DNA from: Comamonadaceae bacterium
GTDB lineage: Bacteria; Pseudomonadota; Gammaproteobacteria; Burkholderiales; Burkholderiaceae
DNA: 5,366 bases
Direction: 5' to 3'
Assembly: GCA_947377705.1 (NCBI GenBank)
Contig: CANCGU010000186.1
Coordinates: 1 to 5,366 of the forward strand
Shown: positions 1 to 5,366 of the stretch, one piece after another
Position numbering within the stretch: the first letter of the stretch is position 1
Layout: each line of letters starts with the position of its first letter
Program-made: the position numbers and the translations under genes
The notes under the pieces: generated by a model
The model's input: only the letters and a program-made list of their open reading frames with translations
What the model was told of the DNA's origin: nothing
Databases searched by the model: none

Positions 1-543
1 GAAAAAATTGACGCTTACTTAGACGCCTTTCGCGAACTCATACTGCCCCAAACCACAGTGCTGTTGGGCAACCACACCACCTTGTGGCGTTGGCTGCTGC
101 CCGATTGGAGCAACGAAAAAAGCCCCAGTCCACGTGACATTGCACGCGCCGCTGCCGAAGTGGGCGTGCCCTATGTGCTGGTGACCGGCATCAACCATCC
201 CGACCAACACATCGAAAACGCCTTGGCCACCGCTCATACTGTGATGGTGAGCGAGCGCTTTGAGCGTTTTGACGCGGTGTTCTCTGGCGCAGGCGACACC
301 CTCAGCATTACATTGGCTGCCGTGTTGGCCTCAGGCACCGACCTAGAGCTGGCCACGCGCGAAGCACTGAACTACCTCGATCAAAGCCTCAACAGTGGCT
401 TTCGTCCAGGCATGGGCCACGTGCTTCCCGACCGACTATTTTGGGCCGAAGCCGACGAAGACGGCCCAGACAGCGAACAGACCGACGGTCTGCCCGCCAC
501 TGCCGAAGATTTTTCGTTGCCACGCCACGAAACCAAACATTGA
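1..543 (+). CDS. thiD: ThiD-like (hydroxymethyl/phospho-methyl)pyrimidine kinase, 3' part only
   Basis: The reading frame is open from base 1 to the TGA at 541-543, giving 180 C-terminal residues; the N-terminus lies outside the window. The protein belongs to the ribokinase/PfkB-type fold: the phosphate anion-hole and catalytic motif GAGDTLS sits at visible residues 96-102, followed by an Ala-rich helix and the ending NSGFRPGMGHVLPDRLFW, which I associate with Burkholderiales proteins annotated as ThiD. ThiD phosphorylates HMP and HMP-phosphate in cytoplasmic thiamine synthesis. Some motifs differ from classical ThiD: an Asp stands where E. coli ThiD has Cys (GTGC), and the usual VKGGH and TPN segments appear as VTGIN and LLGN. 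A pyridoxal-kinase-like or other B-vitamin kinase therefore remains possible. The last 30 or so residues are acidic and probably an unstructured tail. It lies 13 bases before hemL on the same strand, which suggests co-transcription. Kinase fold: confident. Exact substrate: moderate. Confidence 0.75.
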   Translation, partial: EKIDAYLDAFRELILPQTTVLLGNHTTLWRWLLPDWSNEKSPSPRDIARAAAEVGVPYVLVTGINHPDQHIENALATAHTVMVSERFERFDAVFSGAGDTLSITLAAVLASGTDLELATREALNYLDQSLNSGFRPGMGHVLPDRLFWAEADEDGPDSEQTDGLPATAEDFSLPRHETKH

Positions 544-556
544 GACCTAGAAGACC

Positions 557-1852
557 ATGACCGATTTGAACCAAACCCTGTTTGACCGTGCAGCCCAAGT
601 CATCCCCGGCGGCGTGAACTCACCTGTACGCGCGTTTCGCGCGGTGGGCGGCACACCCCGTTTTGTGCAACGCGCCCAAGGTGCTTACTTTTGGGATGCC
701 AATGGCCAAAAGTACATCGACTACATCGGCTCTTGGGGCCCCATGATTTTGGGCCACGGCAACGTGAAGGTGCTCGAAGCTGTACAAAAAGCGGCCCTCG
801 ACGGCTTCTCGTTTGGTGCCCCCACAGAGCGAGAAATTGAACTGGCCGAAGAAATTTTGAAGCATGTGCCCTCTATGGAGATGGTGCGCTTGGTCAGTTC
901 AGGCACCGAAGCTGGCATGAGCGCCTTGCGCTTGGCGCGCGGTGCCACGGGCCGCAACAAGTTCATCAAGTTTGAAGGCTGCTACCACGGCCACGCCGAT
1001 GCCTTGCTGGTCAAAGCCGGTTCGGGCCTTGCCACGTTTGGCAACCCCACCAGCGCAGGCGTGCCGCCTGAAGTAGTGCGTGACACACTGGTACTGGAAT
1101 ACAACAACATCGCACAACTCGAAGAAGCCTTCCAGCGGCACGGCAAAGACCTCGCCTGCGTGATGATTGAACCCATCGCAGGCAATATGAACTTTGTGCG
1201 TGCGTCTGTGCCCTTCATGAAACGCTGCCGCGAGCTGTGCAACGAATACGGCGCGCTGCTTGTGTTTGATGAAGTGATGACCGGTTTTCGCGTGGCATTG
1301 GGCAGTGCACAAAGCGTGTACGCCAAACTCATTCCCGGCTTCCAACCCGATGTCACCGTGCTGGGCAAAGTCATTGGTGGCGGCATGCCACTGGCCGCGT
1401 TTGGTGGCCCGCGCGCCATCATGCAGCAGTTGGCCCCCACAGGCCCCGTGTACCAAGCAGGCACCCTCAGCGGCAACCCGGTGGCCACCGCTTGCGGCTT
1501 GGCCACCTTGCGCGAAATTGCCAAGCCCGGCTTCTTTGATGCACTGAGTGCGCGTACACAAAGCTTGGTAGATGGCCTCACAGGTGCAGCCGCCCGAGCT
1601 GGCGTGCCTTTCAGCGCCGATTGCCAAGGCGGCATGTTTGGCTTTTTCTTGTTGCCCGAGTTGCCACAAAACTACGCCAAGGTCATGACCAGTGACAGCC
1701 CCAAATTCAACAAGCTCTTCCACGGCTTGCTCGACCGCGGGGTGTACATCGCGCCCGCCTTGTACGAAGCTGGCTTTGTGAGCGCGGCCCACACCGACGC
1801 TGACATTGCGCAAACCGTCGCTGTGGCCGCGGAGGTTTTTGCGCAGCTATGA
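557..1852 (+). CDS. hemL: Glutamate-1-semialdehyde 2,1-aminomutase
   Basis: HemL is a PLP-dependent cytoplasmic enzyme that converts glutamate-1-semialdehyde into 5-aminolevulinate, the last step of the C5 route to heme and other tetrapyrroles. The 431-residue length is typical. Visible hallmarks of the class-III aminotransferase fold are the N-terminal [11 protein letters not shown] (17-27), the PLP-phosphate site SSGTEA (114-119), GCYHGHAD (141-148), FDEVMTGFR (237-245, with Asp238 expected to contact the PLP ring nitrogen) and [11 protein letters not shown] (268-278), where Lys271 is the Schiff-base lysine. The GTLSGNP block is at 302-308. No key residue is missing and the frame is intact. 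The ATG at 557 gives the family-typical start ([12 protein letters not shown]); only a weak AGAAG (549-553) precedes it, so translation may partly depend on the kinase gene ending 13 bases upstream. The 3' end overlaps the next gene by 4 bases. Confidence 0.98.
   Translation: MTDLNQTLFDRAAQVIPGGVNSPVRAFRAVGGTPRFVQRAQGAYFWDANGQKYIDYIGSWGPMILGHGNVKVLEAVQKAALDGFSFGAPTEREIELAEEILKHVPSMEMVRLVSSGTEAGMSALRLARGATGRNKFIKFEGCYHGHADALLVKAGSGLATFGNPTSAGVPPEVVRDTLVLEYNNIAQLEEAFQRHGKDLACVMIEPIAGNMNFVRASVPFMKRCRELCNEYGALLVFDEVMTGFRVALGSAQSVYAKLIPGFQPDVTVLGKVIGGGMPLAAFGGPRAIMQQLAPTGPVYQAGTLSGNPVATACGLATLREIAKPGFFDALSARTQSLVDGLTGAAARAGVPFSADCQGGMFGFFLLPELPQNYAKVMTSDSPKFNKLFHGLLDRGVYIAPALYEAGFVSAAHTDADIAQTVAVAAEVFAQL
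1831..1851 (+). promoter_or_regulatory. Shine-Dalgarno and ATGA overlap starting the small exported protein gene
   Basis: A full GGAGG (1831-1835) lies inside the last codons of hemL, 13 bases before the ATG at 1849. That ATG shares ATGA with the hemL stop (1850-1852). The spacing is longer than the usual 5-9 bases, so initiation is probably helped by ribosomes terminating on hemL (translational coupling). The arrangement supports the 1849 start over any later one, because only this start gives a signal peptide. Confidence 0.6.
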
Positions 1853-2295
1853 AACAACTTTTGCTCGCGTGCTTCATCGCTTTGGCATCGCCTGTGACAT
1901 TGGCTGACGTTTGGCTCAACCCCGGGTTTTATTCACGCCATTTAGACCGTGACAAGGGGTTCAACAACGTCAACACTGGCTTGGGTGTTGAGGTATCGCT
2001 GACCAACACATATTCACTCACCACGGGTTTCTTCGAAAATACAGACCGCGCCACATCACGCTATGTGGGTTTGTATGCCATGCCTTTCAGAACGGGTCAC
2101 TTCAAAGCTGGCGCCGCCATCGGTACTTTTGATGGTTACCCGAGAATGCGTGACGGCGGTTGGTTTCCCGCCTTCGTTCCCACGGTGGCTTTCGAGGGGC
2201 GTCAGCTGGGGTTGAACGTCAGTTTCGTCCCTTCCATCAGCGATCGTGTCCATGGCGCAATCGCATTTCAACTGAAATACAACGTTACCCCTTAA
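1849..2295 (+). CDS. Small exported protein of unknown function, probably beta-barrel
   Basis: This 148-residue protein begins with a good Sec signal peptide: Lys2, a hydrophobic run [13 protein letters not shown], and a likely cut after VTLA (residue 19). The mature part of about 129 residues has no further hydrophobic helix. It is rich in Gly, aromatic and alternating polar/apolar residues (for example [16 protein letters not shown] and [11 protein letters not shown]), as in small outer-membrane beta-barrels. Motifs [33 protein letters not shown], the GYP...GGWFP segment and the ending GAIAFQLK recall a family of short proteobacterial and phage proteins usually left as hypothetical and loosely PagP-like; that recall was not checked, and I cannot point to PagP catalytic residues. 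It overlaps hemL by 4 bases, so it is probably made together with HemL, but no link to heme is shown by the sequence. The gene is intact. Function unknown. Confidence 0.85.
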   Translation: MKQLLLACFIALASPVTLADVWLNPGFYSRHLDRDKGFNNVNTGLGVEVSLTNTYSLTTGFFENTDRATSRYVGLYAMPFRTGHFKAGAAIGTFDGYPRMRDGGWFPAFVPTVAFEGRQLGLNVSFVPSISDRVHGAIAFQLKYNVTP

Positions 2296-2336
2296 CCCTT
2301 TCTCTCTTCTCGTCCTTCTCGGGCGTATTTCCCCAC

Positions 2337-2349
2337 AAGGACTTTCATG
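2337..2349 (+). promoter_or_regulatory. Ribosome binding site of the DUF6172-type gene
   Basis: AAGGA at 2337-2341 lies 5 bases before the ATG at 2347, a good position for ribosome binding, and it fixes the start. The 51 bases between the genes (2296-2346) are pyrimidine-rich in their first part. I see neither a convincing sigma-70 promoter nor a hairpin terminator there, so read-through transcription from the hemL unit is plausible. Confidence 0.7.
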
Positions 2350-2700
2350 AAAAAAACATTCCAACTCCAGGTCGAAGGCAAGCACCCCGAGCGTTTGCTC
2401 GAAGCCATCAAGCACGACATTCGCAAATACCTCAAGCGTGAGCGCCGTCGTGATCTGCCCGAAGGTGCCGACTTTTGGGACTTCGATTGCAAATTCGGCT
2501 TAACCGAAGACACTGCCGAAGTGGTGCACTTGGCCAACGTGATCACCTGCATCGATGATGCAGTGGCTAACCAAGCCAAACAGTTTTACGTCGAAATTTT
2601 GGCCAAACACGGCGTTCGCACCAAGCGCACAGCGGGTGAAGCCCATGAATACCAAGAACGCCATGCGCTAGATGGCTTGGATGATGACAACAACGATTGA
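2347..2700 (+). CDS. DUF6172 family small protein, function unknown
   Basis: This 117-residue soluble protein has no signal peptide or membrane segment. The start MKKTFQLQVEGKHPER, the basic helix around residues 20-36 (KHDIRKYLKRERRRDLP), the aromatic block FWDFDCKFG (43-51) and the segment QFYVEILAKHGVRTKR (80-95) match what I remember of DUF6172, a conserved small family of Burkholderiales and other proteobacteria with no assigned role. The basic N-terminal helix could bind nucleic acid or another acidic partner, but that is inference from charge alone. The last residues are strongly acidic (LDGLDDDNND), so the protein is polar in charge, basic in front and acidic at the end. It is the last gene of the + strand cluster, 51 bases after the exported-protein gene, and converges on the helicase gene. 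Family assignment is from memory and moderately sure; that it is a real gene is well supported by its RBS and composition. Confidence 0.85.
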   Translation: MKKTFQLQVEGKHPERLLEAIKHDIRKYLKRERRRDLPEGADFWDFDCKFGLTEDTAEVVHLANVITCIDDAVANQAKQFYVEILAKHGVRTKRTAGEAHEYQERHALDGLDDDNND

Positions 2701-2706
2701 TCGTTG
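2691..2706 (+). other. Perfect 6-bp hairpin across the DUF6172 gene stop codon
   Basis: CAACGA (2691-2696) and TCGTTG (2701-2706) are perfect inverted repeats around a 4-base loop TTGA that contains the stop codon. No T-run follows, so this is not a standard intrinsic terminator. It may slow transcription or protect the mRNA 3' end, or be chance. On the + strand it is the only nearby structure apart from the hairpin at 2744-2765. Confidence 0.3.
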
Positions 2707-2739
2707 ATAACTAGATTGTGTTGACTCGCAAGCGTCCAC

Positions 2740-2765
2740 AAAAAAGCCACCTTTTCAGGGGGCTT
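2740..2765 (-). terminator. Intrinsic terminator of the purH-helicase unit
   Basis: Read on the - strand, the stem AAGCC-C-CC pairs with GG-T-GGCTT (arms 2765-2758 and 2751-2744, one internal mismatch) around the six-base loop TGAAAA, and is followed at once by six T (2745-2740). This is a classic rho-independent terminator. The first arm begins inside the TAA stop codon of the helicase gene (2766-2764). On the + strand the same hairpin lacks a proper T-run (ATT follows), so it would stop the opposing DUF6172 transcript only weakly. Confidence 0.8.
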
Positions 2766-4101
2766 ATTCGCATGATGGTTCTGGTCGCTCTGCTTTTGTT
2801 GCCGCCGCTGCCGCACGCAACTTGTCTTTCTTACTTGGGCGTTTACCTTTGATACCACCCGTGCCATCGTTGAGGGGTGACACAGGTGGCGGTACTTCGG
2901 TCGGCTCGAAGCCTTCGAGCACTTCGAGTGACAACTGCACTTGGGCACGTTTTTGAATCAGCATCCAATGTGCCAGCGTAGCGGCGGTGACAAAGCTCAC
3001 GGCCTCCCCATGCGCGCCAGCGCGACCTGTACGGCCAATGCGATGGGTGTAGTCGGTGGCTGATCGTGGCAAGTCATAGTTCACGACCACGGGCAGCTGG
3101 GCAATATCAATGCCGCGTGCGGCGAGGTCGGTGGTGACCACCACTTCCCAGCGTTCTTCTTTGAATTCGGCCAGCACGTCTTGGCGTGCGCCTTGGCTCA
3201 TCTCGCCGTGAAACGCCGTGGCAAATACGCCCGCTTTGTAGAGCTTGTTGGCCACATGCTCACACGCGTAGCGCGTAGCGACGAAGACCAGCACACGCTT
3301 CCACGCATGGGTTTTGATGAGGTGACGTAGCAAAGCTGTGCGGCTTTTTTCGTCCACCTGAATGGCGCGTTGCGCGATGTCGGGCGCGTGCGCCTCAGTG
3401 TTGGCGATGGTGATACGCGCAGGATCGTGCAACAGCGCCTCGGCCAAGGTTTGCACCGCTGGCTCAAAGGTCGCGCTGAACAACAGGTTTTGTCGTTTTG
3501 CAGGCAGTAGCGCCAAGACGCGTTGCAATTCTTCGGCAAAGCCGAGGTCGAGTAAGCGGTCAGCCTCGTCCAACACAAGGTGCTGAACTTGGCCCAAGTT
3601 CAAGGCGTTGTGATCCACGATGTCGAGCAAACGCCCCGGCGTAGCCACCACCACATCGGCACCGCTGCGCAGGCTCATCATTTGCGGGTTGATGGACACA
3701 CCACCAAATACGGTACCCACCTTGATGGACTGAGTGAGGGGTCGCGCCAAGTCGCGCAGCACGTCGCTCACTTGTGTGGCGAGTTCGCGCGTCGGCACGA
3801 GCACCAGCACTTGGGTGATGCGCTTCTTAGGCGCATCGTCACGCAAGGTGGCTGTTGCCATGAGCAGCTGCAGCACAGGCAGCACATAGGCTGCCGTTTT
3901 GCCAGAACCTGTTTGGGCAGTGGCCAGCACATCGCGGCCCTTGAGCACATGGCCTATGGCTTCGCTCTGCACAGGTGTAGGTGAAGTAAAGCCTGCTTGG
4001 GCTGCAGAGCTTTGCAACTCGGCGTTGAGGCCGAGCTGGTCAAAGCTAAGGGTTGCAGGCTCTTGCGTCAGCGCAACGGCTGTGGTGTTGTCAATGTTCA
4101 A
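2764..4101 (-). CDS. DEAD-box ATP-dependent RNA helicase, RhlE-like
   Basis: This 445-residue cytoplasmic helicase uses ATP to unwind or remodel RNA, typically in ribosome assembly or RNA decay. All core motifs are present: Q motif region SFDQLGL...PTPVQ (19-45), Walker A AQTGSGKT (62-69), PTRELA (103-108), TPGR (154-157), DEAD (178-181), SAT (209-211), VLVFVATR (270-277), TTDLAARGID (323-332) and HRIGRTGR (353-360). After the core (about residue 400) comes a Pro-rich linker, then a basic KGKRPSKKDKLR tail and an Ala-rich end, probably giving extra RNA contact. The compact size and short basic tail fit the RhlE group best; other DEAD-box subfamilies are not excluded. The start is unusual: no in-frame ATG exists before residue 81, inside the ATPase core, so TTG at 4101-4099 is taken as start; it has no visible Shine-Dalgarno. 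It begins 9 bases after purH stops and ends at a terminator, so it is probably the last gene of a purH transcript. Confidence 0.95.
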   Translation of the reverse strand: MNIDNTTAVALTQEPATLSFDQLGLNAELQSSAAQAGFTSPTPVQSEAIGHVLKGRDVLATAQTGSGKTAAYVLPVLQLLMATATLRDDAPKKRITQVLVLVPTRELATQVSDVLRDLARPLTQSIKVGTVFGGVSINPQMMSLRSGADVVVATPGRLLDIVDHNALNLGQVQHLVLDEADRLLDLGFAEELQRVLALLPAKRQNLLFSATFEPAVQTLAEALLHDPARITIANTEAHAPDIAQRAIQVDEKSRTALLRHLIKTHAWKRVLVFVATRYACEHVANKLYKAGVFATAFHGEMSQGARQDVLAEFKEERWEVVVTTDLAARGIDIAQLPVVVNYDLPRSATDYTHRIGRTGRAGAHGEAVSFVTAATLAHWMLIQKRAQVQLSLEVLEGFEPTEVPPPVSPLNDGTGGIKGKRPSKKDKLRAAAAATKAERPEPSCE

Positions 4102-4113
4102 TGTGGGCGATCA
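4102..4113 (-). other. purH stop to helicase TTG junction, same reading frame
   Basis: The purH TGA (4113-4111) is followed by three sense codons (TCG CCC ACA) and then TTG at 4101, all in one frame. No AGGA-like ribosome binding site is visible in or just before the junction. Starting the helicase probably relies on ribosomes that finish purH and reinitiate nearby. The frame identity also means that suppression of this one stop codon would join the two proteins. Confidence 0.5.
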
Positions 4114-5366
4114 ATGACGGAAGTGACGCACACCCGTGAACACCATCGCCACGCCACGTTCGTTGGCGGCGTCAATCACTTCTGGGTCGCGCATGGAGCC
4201 ACCGGGCTGAGCCACGCAAGTCGCACCTGCGTCCACCACCACATCGAGGCCGTCGCGGAAGGGGAAGAAGGCGTCGCTGGCCACCACGGTGTTTTGCAGG
4301 CTGAGCTTCGCAGCTTCGGCCTTGATGCTGGCGATGCGGGCGGAGTCGAGGCGGCTCATTTGGCCAGCGCCCACGCCCATCGTCATGCCGTTTTTGCAGA
4401 ACACGATGGCGTTGGATTTGACGAACTTGGCCACTTTCCAAGCGAACAACAAATCATTCAACTCTTCAGGGGTGGGTTGTTTGACGGTGACGATCTTCAA
4501 GTCGGCCAATGCCAGTTCGTGGTTGTCGGCACTTTGCAGCAACAGGCCTGAACCCACGCGTTTGGTTTCAAGCGCATTGCGCACGTCGCCGTAGTTGGCA
4601 GGCAAGGCGATCTTCATCAGACGCACATTGACTTTGCTCTTGAACACTTCCAGCGCTTCAGCGCTGAAGTCGGGGGCCATCAACACTTCGACGAACTGTT
4701 TGCTCACGGCTTCGGCAGCGGCTTTGTCCACGGGGCAGTTGAAGGCGATGATGCCGCCAAACGCGCTGGTGGGGTCGGTTTGGAAAGCTTTGCTGTAGGC
4801 CTCCAGCGGGTTGGCACCCACGGCCACGCCGCAGGGGTTGGCGTGTTTGACGATGACGCAAGCTGAGGTGTCAAAGCTCTTCACACATTCCCATGCTGCG
4901 TCTGCGTCGGCGATGTTGTTGTAGCTCAGCTCCTTGCCTTGCAGCTGCACGCCGGTGGCGAGCGAGCCAGCGGATGGGGACAAGTCGCGATACCAAGCGG
5001 CTTGCTGGTGGCTGTTTTCGCCGTAGCGCAGGTCTTGCACCTTGACGTATTGCTCGTTGAACTGGCCACTGAACTGGGCACGCTCGGGCACGTAGTCTTC
5101 GCTGAGTTTTTCAGCTTCGAAGTTCACGCTGGAGAGGTAGTTGCTGATCGCGCCATCGTATTGACTGATGCGGTTGAACGCGGCCACGGACAAAGCGAAA
5201 CGCAGTTTGTCGCTCAACTTGCATTGACCTTGAGCCTTTGAAGCTTTGAGTTCAGCAATCACATCCGCGTATTGGCTGGCGTCGGTGACGATGCCCACAT
5301 CTTTCCAGTTTTTGGCAGCAGAGCGCACCATGGCGGGGCCGCCGATGTCGATGTTTTCAATGGCGT
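4111..5366 (-). CDS. purH: Bifunctional AICAR transformylase / IMP cyclohydrolase, 5' end missing
   Basis: PurH carries out the last two steps of purine synthesis: formylation of AICAR to FAICAR with 10-formyl-tetrahydrofolate, then ring closure to IMP. The frame stays open to the right edge, where [17 protein letters not shown] of the N-terminal cyclohydrolase (MGS-like) domain is readable; about 417 of an expected 520-530 residues are visible. The internal ATG at 5331 is Met within that motif and not the gene start. Counting from that Met, the transformylase domain shows [10 protein letters not shown] (102-111), [15 protein letters not shown] (133-147), the catalytic Lys-His in VKHANPCG (Lys162, His163), [13 protein letters not shown] (186-198), KSNAIVF (305-311) and the family-typical end [12 protein letters not shown]...RHFRH. 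The Ser in GENSHQ replaces the more common Pro and is probably a lineage variant. The domain is intact, with no frameshift. The next gene, a helicase, follows after 9 bases. Confidence 0.97.
   Translation of the reverse strand, partial: AIENIDIGGPAMVRSAAKNWKDVGIVTDASQYADVIAELKASKAQGQCKLSDKLRFALSVAAFNRISQYDGAISNYLSSVNFEAEKLSEDYVPERAQFSGQFNEQYVKVQDLRYGENSHQQAAWYRDLSPSAGSLATGVQLQGKELSYNNIADADAAWECVKSFDTSACVIVKHANPCGVAVGANPLEAYSKAFQTDPTSAFGGIIAFNCPVDKAAAEAVSKQFVEVLMAPDFSAEALEVFKSKVNVRLMKIALPANYGDVRNALETKRVGSGLLLQSADNHELALADLKIVTVKQPTPEELNDLLFAWKVAKFVKSNAIVFCKNGMTMGVGAGQMSRLDSARIASIKAEAAKLSLQNTVVASDAFFPFRDGLDVVVDAGATCVAQPGGSMRDPEVIDAANERGVAMVFTGVRHFRH

Noticed and set aside
982..1635. 217-residue open frame on the - strand opposite hemL
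   Set aside because: Another antisense shadow of hemL, with low-complexity Ser/Pro/Ala composition and no domain.
899..1813. 304-residue open frame on the - strand opposite hemL
   Set aside because: It lies wholly inside an intact, strongly conserved hemL. Its translation is His/Ala/Gly-rich with no recognisable motif, as expected from the reverse of a GC-rich gene.
1861..1875. Possible lipoprotein signal (LLAC, Cys at residue 8) in the small exported protein
   Set aside because: Cys8 is too near the N-terminus for a lipobox, and the hydrophobic core continues beyond it to a better signal peptidase I site after residue 19.
2296..2346. Promoter or terminator in the gap before the DUF6172-type gene
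   Set aside because: I found no well-spaced -35/-10 pair and no stem-loop; only the RBS is supportable.
3997..4551. 184-residue + strand frame across the purH-helicase junction
   Set aside because: Antisense to two certain genes, with His/Gly/Val-rich shadow composition and no ribosome binding site of note.
4656..4669. Perfect 14-base palindrome CTTCAGCGCTGAAG
   Set aside because: It sits in the middle of purH encoding ordinary Ser-Ala-Glu-Ala-Leu residues, has no second copy that I noticed and no regulatory context, so chance plus codon use explains it.
5329..5331. ATG at 5331 as the purH start
   Set aside because: It is an internal Met within the conserved [12 protein letters not shown] segment; the frame continues to the window edge with family-typical residues.

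Overview
The window reads as an ordinary chromosomal housekeeping region of a betaproteobacterium, most likely a Burkholderiales member of the Comamonadaceae (Limnohabitans/Rhodoferax-like). This is judged by remembered protein-family resemblance, the kinase-hemL gene order, the moderate-to-high GC and the C5 heme pathway; no search was run. Six protein-coding genes fill almost all of it, two of them cut by the window edges. I see no mobile element, CRISPR array, tRNA, rRNA or phage gene, and no gene-free stretch longer than about 65 bases.

Left half, + strand (1-2700): the 3' end of a ThiD-like phosphomethylpyrimidine kinase; 13 bases later hemL, which makes 5-aminolevulinate for heme; then, overlapping hemL by 4 bases (ATGA), a small exported protein of unknown function that looks like an outer-membrane beta-barrel; and after a 51-base gap a DUF6172-type small cytoplasmic protein. 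The first three are packed like one operon; the fourth may be co-transcribed, since no terminator is seen before it.

Right half, - strand (5366-2764): purH (the C-terminal about 80%, with the N-terminus beyond the right edge) followed after only 9 bases by an RhlE-like DEAD-box RNA helicase that appears to start at TTG. The two form a tight unit that ends at a strong intrinsic terminator overlapping the helicase stop codon. The two transcription units converge on the 63-base gap at 2701-2763.

Functionally the genes serve cofactor synthesis (thiamine or B6-type kinase, heme), purine synthesis (last two steps to IMP) and RNA metabolism, plus two uncharacterised small proteins. I found no convincing new multi-gene system. 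The points most worth a second look are the divergent kinase motifs next to a PLP enzyme, the two unknown small proteins, and the purH-helicase junction, where a single in-frame TGA separates the two coding regions.
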